Source of the DNA: an uncultured Collinsella sp.
GTDB lineage: Bacteria > Actinomycetota > Coriobacteriia > Coriobacteriales > Coriobacteriaceae
Assembly (NCBI GenBank): GCA_947002045.1
Contig: CAMQJB010000059.1
Location: forward strand, 1-10,652
DNA: 10,652 nucleotides
Direction of reading: 5' to 3'
Shown here: positions 6,741-10,652 of the stretch, piece after piece
How positions within the stretch are numbered: the first letter of the stretch is position 1
Layout: every line of letters starts with the position of its first letter
Notes under the pieces: model-generated
Databases searched by the model: none
Seen by the model: only the letters and a program-made list of their open reading frames with translations
Told to the model about the DNA's origin: nothing
Program-made: the position numbers and the translations under genes

Positions 6741-6746
6741 TACAAT
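6741..6746 (+). promoter_or_regulatory. Putative -10 box (TACAAT) of the aminotransferase gene
   Basis: Within GCGTACAAT, TACAAT predicts transcription from about 6753 and an 18-base leader to the ATG at 6771. No -35 hexamer is visible. The same nonamer precedes the PHP gene at 8076-8084. Confidence 0.45.
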
Positions 6747-6758
6747 AGCGCCTATGCG

Positions 6759-6765
6759 AAAGGGG
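6759..6765 (+). promoter_or_regulatory. Ribosome binding site that fixes the aminotransferase start
   Basis: AAAGGGG lies five bases before the ATG at 6771. The alternative ATG at 6672 sits inside the palindrome, lies upstream of the candidate promoter and has no such site. Confidence 0.75.
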
Positions 6766-6770
6766 AACAG

Positions 6771-7955
6771 ATGATCAACGAAACTATGTATGCTCGCGGT
6801 GCGGAAAGCTCCATCATCCGCGAGATCTTTAGCTATGGTCTTGAGCGCAAGGCGCAGATCGGTGCGGAGAACGTATTCGATTTTTCGCTGGGCAACCCGA
6901 GTGTTCCGGCGCCCGCTGCCGTGGCGGAGTCCATTAAGAAGGCCTTAGAGCTGCCGAGTGACCAGCTGCACGGCTACACCCCCGCACCGGGCCTGCCGCA
7001 ATGTCGAGCAGCTGTCGCCGAATCGCTCAACCGCCGCTTTGGCACGAGCTATGAGGGCAAGGACGTCTTTATGACGGTTGGCGCCGCGGCATCGCTCACC
7101 TGCACGCTCAACGCCGTTACGAACCCGGGCGACGAGGTTATTGTTGTCGCCCCGTACTTTCCGGAGTATCGCGTGTGGATTGAGAAGGCCGGCTGCACGT
7201 GTGTTGAGGCGCTTGCCGATGAAGACACGTTCCAGCTGAGCGTGGACAACGTGCTCAAGGCGATCAGCGATAAGACGGCGGCTGTCATTATCGACTCGCC
7301 CAACAATCCGACCGGTGCCGTGTATACGCGCGACACGCTGACGCGACTGGCCAATGTTCTGCGCGAGGCCAACGCCAAACGCGACCCCGAGAATCCGATT
7401 ATGCTCATCTCGGATGAGCCGTACCGCGAGATCGTGTACGGCGCCGAGGTGCCTTGGGTGCCCTCGATCTACGAGAACACCGTGGTGTGCTACTCGTATT
7501 CTAAGTCGCTGTCGCTGCCTGGTGAGCGCGTGGGCTGGATCTTGGTTCCCAACACCAATCCGCAGGCTGCGCGTCTGATGCCGGCTGTTGCGGGTGCTGC
7601 CCGTACGCTGGGTTTTGTATGTGCACCGGCGCTCTTCCAGCGCGTGATTATCGATTGCATCGATGAGCCGAGTGATATCGAGGCCTATGCTCGCAATCGC
7701 ACGGCGCTCACTGATGCTTTGACGGACTACGGCTATACCTATGTTGAGCCGGACGGTGCTTTCTACCTGTGGGTGAAGGCACTCGAGCCCGATGCGAATG
7801 CGTTTTGTGAGCGCGCAAAGAAGTATGAGCTGCTTGCGGTTCCCTCGGACAGCTTTGGTATGCCGGGTTGGTTCCGCCTGGGCTATTGCGTGAGTTATGA
7901 AACGATCATCAATTCGCTACCCGCTTGGAAGCGGTTGGCGGACGAGTATCGTTAA
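6771..7955 (+). CDS. PLP-dependent aminotransferase, class I/II (AspC-like)
   Basis: A fold-type I pyridoxal-phosphate enzyme that moves an amino group between an amino acid and a 2-oxo acid in the cytosol. From the start at 6771 it has 394 residues. The N-terminus MINETMYARG...IREIF and VFDFSLGNPSVPAP (35-48) fit a group often annotated as aspartate aminotransferase. Recognisable residues are N179 in SPNNPTG, D215 and Y218 in SDEPY, the Schiff-base lysine K245 in SYSKSLSLPGERVG, the phosphate-contact R253, and the carboxylate-binding R369 in WFRLGY. D215 to K245 to R253 follow the spacing logic of classical class I enzymes. The full catalytic set is present. The amino donor cannot be decided by eye, so no symbol is given. 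It is monocistronic, with its own promoter after the palindrome and a hairpin after its stop. The 33-residue upstream extension to 6672 is rejected. Confidence 0.93.
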   Translation: MINETMYARGAESSIIREIFSYGLERKAQIGAENVFDFSLGNPSVPAPAAVAESIKKALELPSDQLHGYTPAPGLPQCRAAVAESLNRRFGTSYEGKDVFMTVGAAASLTCTLNAVTNPGDEVIVVAPYFPEYRVWIEKAGCTCVEALADEDTFQLSVDNVLKAISDKTAAVIIDSPNNPTGAVYTRDTLTRLANVLREANAKRDPENPIMLISDEPYREIVYGAEVPWVPSIYENTVVCYSYSKSLSLPGERVGWILVPNTNPQAARLMPAVAGAARTLGFVCAPALFQRVIIDCIDEPSDIEAYARNRTALTDALTDYGYTYVEPDGAFYLWVKALEPDANAFCERAKKYELLAVPSDSFGMPGWFRLGYCVSYETIINSLPAWKRLADEYR

Positions 7956-7977
7956 AAGTAAAGCGCTCTGCCTACAA

Positions 7978-7993
7978 TGTTTTACGTGAAACG
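7978..7993. other. parS-like sequence, candidate ParB (Spo0J) binding site
   Basis: TGTTTTACGTGAAACG matches the ParB site consensus TGTTTCACGTGAAACA at 14 of 16 positions. The right half GTGAAAC is perfect; the left half has T for C, which breaks the CACGTG core. It lies between genes, 22 bases after the aminotransferase stop, like many genuine parS sites, although several are inside genes. The core mismatch and the single copy make this a candidate only. Confidence 0.35.
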
Positions 7994-8020
7994 GGGTTTG
8001 GTGTTAAGCCAGGCCCCGTT
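7990..8020 (+). terminator. Hairpin after the aminotransferase gene, probable terminator without U-tract
   Basis: AACGGGG (7990-7996) pairs with CCCCGTT (8014-8020). The stem continues inward through T-G, T-G, T-A, G-C, G-C and T-G to about 13 bp around a GTTAA loop. GTCATGG follows instead of a T run, so termination strength is doubtful. Its left edge overlaps the parS-like site, and a TACAAT at 7973-7978 lies just upstream. Confidence 0.5.
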
Positions 8021-8053
8021 GTCATGGACGTTGTGTCGTTGGGATGGAGTGGT

Positions 8054-8083
8054 TTTACGACTATCGAAGGCTATGCGTACAAT
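8054..8083 (+). promoter_or_regulatory. Putative promoter of the PHP gene
   Basis: TTTACG (8054-8059, four of six matches) and TACAAT (8078-8083, five of six) are spaced 18 bases. Transcription would begin near 8090, about 31 bases before the ATG at 8121. Confidence 0.5.
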
Positions 8084-8120
8084 GAATATAAGCGACGGCC
8101 ATGCCGGATAAGGAGACCCG

Positions 8121-8942
8121 ATGCCCTACCTGCTTTCTTGTGACATTCATACCCATACGATGTTCTCTGCGCATGCATATTCGACCATTGAGGAGAATGT
8201 GTACTGGGCGGCAGAGCGTGGTCTGCAGGTACTTGGATCTGCCGACCATCTGAGCTCTATGGTTACGGCTTGCCCCAATGACCTGCGCAGTTTCCAGTTC
8301 TTTATTAACCAGGATATCTGGCCGCGCATTTGGAGCGGTGTGCTGGTGCTTCGCGGAGCCGAGGCCGATATCGTTTCGCTGGATGGAAGCTTGTTTGGCG
8401 AGGACATTCCCGTTTCGCTCAATATTGTCGGCGATTCGTTCAATCACCAGCATTCGCTGTTCGATTTGGTGACGCGCAATTTGGATTATTTGGTGGCAAG
8501 CGTGCATAATGCGCAGTTTGCCGAAGGCGCGACGCTCGCCCAGACGACCGAGATGTACATCAATGCCCTGGAGCACCCCAAGGTGTTCATGCTGGGGCAT
8601 ACGGGTCGTTCGGGCGTGCCGTTCGATATCGATGAGGTACTGCTGGCGGCCAAGGCCAAGCACAAGATTATCGAGATCAATAACCATAGTCTTGAGCATG
8701 GCACGGATACCGAGCATTGGGCCGTATGCCGCAAGATCGCCGAGCGCTGCGCCGAGCTGGGCGTGGGCATTGGCGTTTCGACCGATGCGCACATTGGCAT
8801 GGCAATTGGCAAGCTTGACCATGCCCGCAAGTTGCTCGACGAGATTCACTTCCCGCTGGACCTGATTGTGACGCGTGACCGCGAGACGCTGCTGCGCGAG
8901 ATGGCTGCAGCCGGCGTGTGCGACCTGCGCAAGGGGATGTAG
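8121..8942 (+). CDS. PHP-domain metal-dependent phosphoesterase, YcdX-like
   Basis: A PHP-family hydrolase, a TIM-barrel-like enzyme that removes phosphate from small molecules using three clustered metal ions. It has 273 residues. The full set of nine ligands expected from the E. coli YcdX structure is visible with matching order: H10 and H12 in DIHTHT, H18, H43 in ADHLSS, E81, H129 in SVHNAQF, H160 in GHTGR, and D222 and H224 in STDAH. The active site should therefore be intact. The substrate is unknown; the family also contains histidinol phosphatases (HisK type), but no his genes are nearby. AAGGAG (8110-8115) sits five bases before the ATG, and a TACAAT promoter lies upstream. The gene has its own promoter and a strong terminator, so it is probably a single-gene unit. 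The leftward frame 8061-8849 is a shadow. Confidence 0.92.
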   Translation: MPYLLSCDIHTHTMFSAHAYSTIEENVYWAAERGLQVLGSADHLSSMVTACPNDLRSFQFFINQDIWPRIWSGVLVLRGAEADIVSLDGSLFGEDIPVSLNIVGDSFNHQHSLFDLVTRNLDYLVASVHNAQFAEGATLAQTTEMYINALEHPKVFMLGHTGRSGVPFDIDEVLLAAKAKHKIIEINNHSLEHGTDTEHWAVCRKIAERCAELGVGIGVSTDAHIGMAIGKLDHARKLLDEIHFPLDLIVTRDRETLLREMAAAGVCDLRKGM

Positions 8943-8964
8943 CTGAGTTTATAAACCAAGCGAA

Positions 8965-8996
8965 GGGGGCGGTCCAGGCGGGCCGCCCCCTTTCTT
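8965..8996. terminator. Shared terminator between convergent PHP and rlmD genes
   Basis: GGGGGCGG (8965-8972) pairs with CCGCCCCC (8983-8990). A T-G and two C-G pairs extend the stem inward to an AGGC loop. TTTCTT follows on the plus strand. On the minus strand it is followed by TTCGCTTGG, so leftward termination of rlmD may be weaker. Confidence 0.85.
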
Positions 8997-9007
8997 GTGC
9001 CGGACAA

Positions 9008-10456
9008 TTAGCGGCGTTCGAGGACCGCTACGGTTTCGGTGTGGTCGGTGTGGGGGAACATGTCGACGGGCGTGATCTTGAGCAGGCGATAGCCTCCGTC
9101 GAGGAGCTGGTGCAGGTCGCGCTCTTGGGTCACGGGGTTGCAGCTGATATAGGTGATGCGGCGCGGCTTAAGTGCGCAGGCAGCTTCGAGGAACTCGGGG
9201 GTGGAGCCGGCGCGCGGCGGGTCGATGGAAAGGACGTCGACGCGCTCGTTGTTGTCGGCGGCATCTAGGATGTAATCGGTGGCATCGTCGGCCATAAACC
9301 AGGCGCTGCGGGTAAGACCGTTGAGCTCGGCATTGCGGCGCGCGTCGGCAATGCCCGCCGGGTTGCGCTCCACGCCGAGCAGCATGATGCCGATGCCCTT
9401 GCTCTGGGCATCTTTAGCTGCGCAAAGACCGATGGTGCCGCTGCCGCAGTAGGCATCCATAAGCACATCGCCCTGGCGCAGGTCCATGCCGTCGATAGCG
9501 AGCTGATAGAGCAATTCGGTCTGCTGCGGGTTGGTCTGGTAGAACGCGGTAGGGGAGATGTCGAACTCGCAGCCGAGTAGCTGGTCGCGCATGCATTCGG
9601 CGCCATAAACGATACGGGTTTCCTCACCGAGGATGGCGTTGCCAGGGCGCCCGTTGATGTTTTGGGCGACGGTGACGATGCGCGGATCGAGTGCAGCGAC
9701 GGCCTCAAAGAATTCCTGTGCATGCGGTAGGTCGCGCTGGGCGGTCACGAGGGTGACCATGATTTGGTCGGTGCGCCAGCCGCAGCGAACGACGGCATAG
9801 CGAAGCAGTCCGAGATGCTTGTCCTCGTTAAAGGCTGGAATGCGCAGGCGCTCAGCCTCACGCGCGATGCCGTTGAGAATCTGACGGGCACCCGGCGCCT
9901 CGACGGGACATTCGGGAACAGCAACGATTCTGTGCGTGCCACGTTCAAAAAAGCCGCAGCGGACAGCGCCCCCTTTGCCGGGGGCAAAGGGGGTGGCGGC
10001 CTTATGGCGAAAACCGCGCGGCGCAGGATATGTGCCTGGGTCACCCAGGGTGACTCCCATACCGCGAATGGGGTCGACGCTAATACCCTCGCGCTCGCAA
10101 AGGGCAGCAAAAAGCTCCTCCATAACAGCCTGCTTAGCTGCCAACTGCTTTTTATAAGGACGATTGAGCGCCGTGCATCCGCCACAAGCTCTCATGATGG
10201 AACAGGGAGACTTGGGATCAACAGCCTCACGCGCAGACGGAACCGGATTCTTATACGGGCGCTTGGAGCGAGTCTGAGATGCCTTATCCTCGCTCCGACG
10301 AGAGCCGGGACGCTTGGCCTTAGCCTTGCCCTTAGCCGACTTACCCTTCGCATTCAGAGACGACTTGGATTTCTTAGAAGATTTTTTCTCCCCCGACCCC
10401 TCAGCCGCCTCGATCAAAGCACGACGAGCCTTACGCTCCGCACGAGATTCTGCCAT
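9008..10456 (-). CDS. rlmD: 23S rRNA m5U methyltransferase, RlmD/RumA family, with Lys-rich N-terminus
   Basis: An S-adenosylmethionine-dependent enzyme that methylates C5 of a uridine in 23S rRNA; position 1939 is the classical RlmD target, but the site here is inferred. It has 482 residues. Four cysteines of the iron-sulfur site are visible (C85, C91, C94, C183), which favours RlmD/RlmC over tRNA-specific TrmA. The catalytic domain shows FYQTNP with Q307, the SAM loop DAYCGSGTIGL (334-344), DPPRAG (412-417), the nucleophile C439 in YISCNP, and the base E474 in HTDHTE; C439 and E474 are 35 apart, as in E. coli RumA. Residues 1-70 have 24 Lys or Arg and look disordered, and no TRAM domain precedes the cysteines. 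ATG 10456 has a weak GGGG site seven bases upstream. No alternative Met occurs before M88, which would lose C85. Confidence 0.93.
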   Translation of the reverse strand: MAESRAERKARRALIEAAEGSGEKKSSKKSKSSLNAKGKSAKGKAKAKRPGSRRSEDKASQTRSKRPYKNPVPSAREAVDPKSPCSIMRACGGCTALNRPYKKQLAAKQAVMEELFAALCEREGISVDPIRGMGVTLGDPGTYPAPRGFRHKAATPFAPGKGGAVRCGFFERGTHRIVAVPECPVEAPGARQILNGIAREAERLRIPAFNEDKHLGLLRYAVVRCGWRTDQIMVTLVTAQRDLPHAQEFFEAVAALDPRIVTVAQNINGRPGNAILGEETRIVYGAECMRDQLLGCEFDISPTAFYQTNPQQTELLYQLAIDGMDLRQGDVLMDAYCGSGTIGLCAAKDAQSKGIGIMLLGVERNPAGIADARRNAELNGLTRSAWFMADDATDYILDAADNNERVDVLSIDPPRAGSTPEFLEAACALKPRRITYISCNPVTQERDLHQLLDGGYRLLKITPVDMFPHTDHTETVAVLERR

Positions 10457-10495
10457 GAATTAACCCCACTAATTTACAAATTGAAATCTGAAAGC

Positions 10496-10501
10496 ATTGT
10501 A
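10496..10501 (-). promoter_or_regulatory. Putative -10 box (TACAAT) of rlmD
   Basis: The minus strand reads GGTACAATGC. It predicts transcription from about 10489 and a leader of about 33 bases to the ATG at 10456. No convincing -35 is present. Confidence 0.45.
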
Positions 10502-10612
10502 CCGTGCCAAGCTAGCGGACGATATGCAAGCGCCCACTTCATGTCAGTGATAAACCCAACGACGTTTGCCCGCCGGGTGCCGGGGCAGGGGTTAAGTTTG
10601 TCGCGAGTTCCG

Positions 10613-10649
10613 CACGAACAGGAGAGCACTTAATGTGCTCTCCGTCGTG
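10613..10649. repeat. Imperfect palindrome at the right edge, possible terminator
   Basis: GGAGAGCAC (10621-10629) pairs perfectly with GTGCTCTCC (10635-10643) around TTAAT. Outside a small internal loop, CACGA (10613-10617) pairs with TCGTG (10645-10649). No T run follows on either strand within the window. It could terminate a leftward gene beyond the edge or be an operator. The bases between it and the rlmD promoter hold no gene that I can see. Confidence 0.45.
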
Positions 10650-10652
10650 AGC

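Noticed and set aside
6672..6770. N-terminal extension of the aminotransferase from the ATG at 6672
   Set aside because: The ATG is inside the palindrome and upstream of the TACAAT box. The extra residues match no family N-terminus, and the ATG at 6771 has a proper AAAGGGG site.
7973..8020. A short independent RNA starting after the TACAAT at 7973 and carrying the 7990-8020 hairpin
   Set aside because: There is no -35, no T-tract ending and no sign of conservation available. The box overlaps the parS-like site and may be coincidental.
9764..10633. 289-codon plus-strand frame opposite rlmD
   Set aside because: It mirrors the rlmD reading frame, has an implausible Arg/Ser/Leu-rich composition, and runs into the intergenic palindrome without a ribosome site or recognisable domain.

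Overview
The window looks like ordinary core chromosome of a moderately GC-rich Gram-positive bacterium. The best guess is an actinobacterium of the class Coriobacteriia, close to Collinsella. This rests on the protein styles, the tilS-hpt-ftsH gene order, GGAGG-type ribosome binding sites and GC-rich terminator hairpins. It is an inference and was not tested by any database search. I see no mobile-element genes, phage genes, CRISPR array, rRNA or tRNA. I did not find a convincing new multi-gene system; the unusual signals lie mainly between genes.

Layout from left to right. A strong terminator for a gene off the left edge (21-49) is followed by a leftward gene for a small tail-anchored membrane protein of unknown function (98-568). 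An AT-rich divergent gap leads to a rightward Hsp20 small heat-shock protein gene (847-1278). A shared hairpin terminator separates it from a leftward YycJ/WalJ-type metallo-beta-lactamase-fold hydrolase gene (1349-2158). Divergent from that are tilS (2207-3745), hpt (3894-4442) and ftsH (4444-6582), all rightward; hpt and ftsH are one nucleotide apart and tightly coupled. After the ftsH terminator come a 60-base perfect-arm palindrome (6651-6710), a class I/II PLP-dependent aminotransferase gene (6771-7955), a gap with a ParB parS-like sequence and a hairpin, and a PHP-domain phosphoesterase gene (8121-8942). A shared terminator separates this from a leftward RlmD/RumA-type rRNA m5U methyltransferase gene (9008-10456). 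The last 196 bases hold its promoter and an imperfect palindrome.

Functionally, most genes are housekeeping. TilS and RlmD modify tRNA and rRNA, Hpt salvages purines, FtsH and Hsp20 maintain protein quality at the membrane and in the cytosol, and the aminotransferase, PHP protein and MBL hydrolase are metabolic or repair enzymes with only partly defined substrates. Apart from hpt-ftsH the genes appear to be separate transcription units. Five of them carry a TACAAT hexamer at a sensible -10 distance, and hpt has a TAGAAT variant.

Several proteins have misleadingly long open frames at the 5' end. I moved the starts of hsp20, the MBL gene and the aminotransferase inward, using ribosome binding sites and family N-termini. 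For the aminotransferase, the extended frame begins inside the palindrome.
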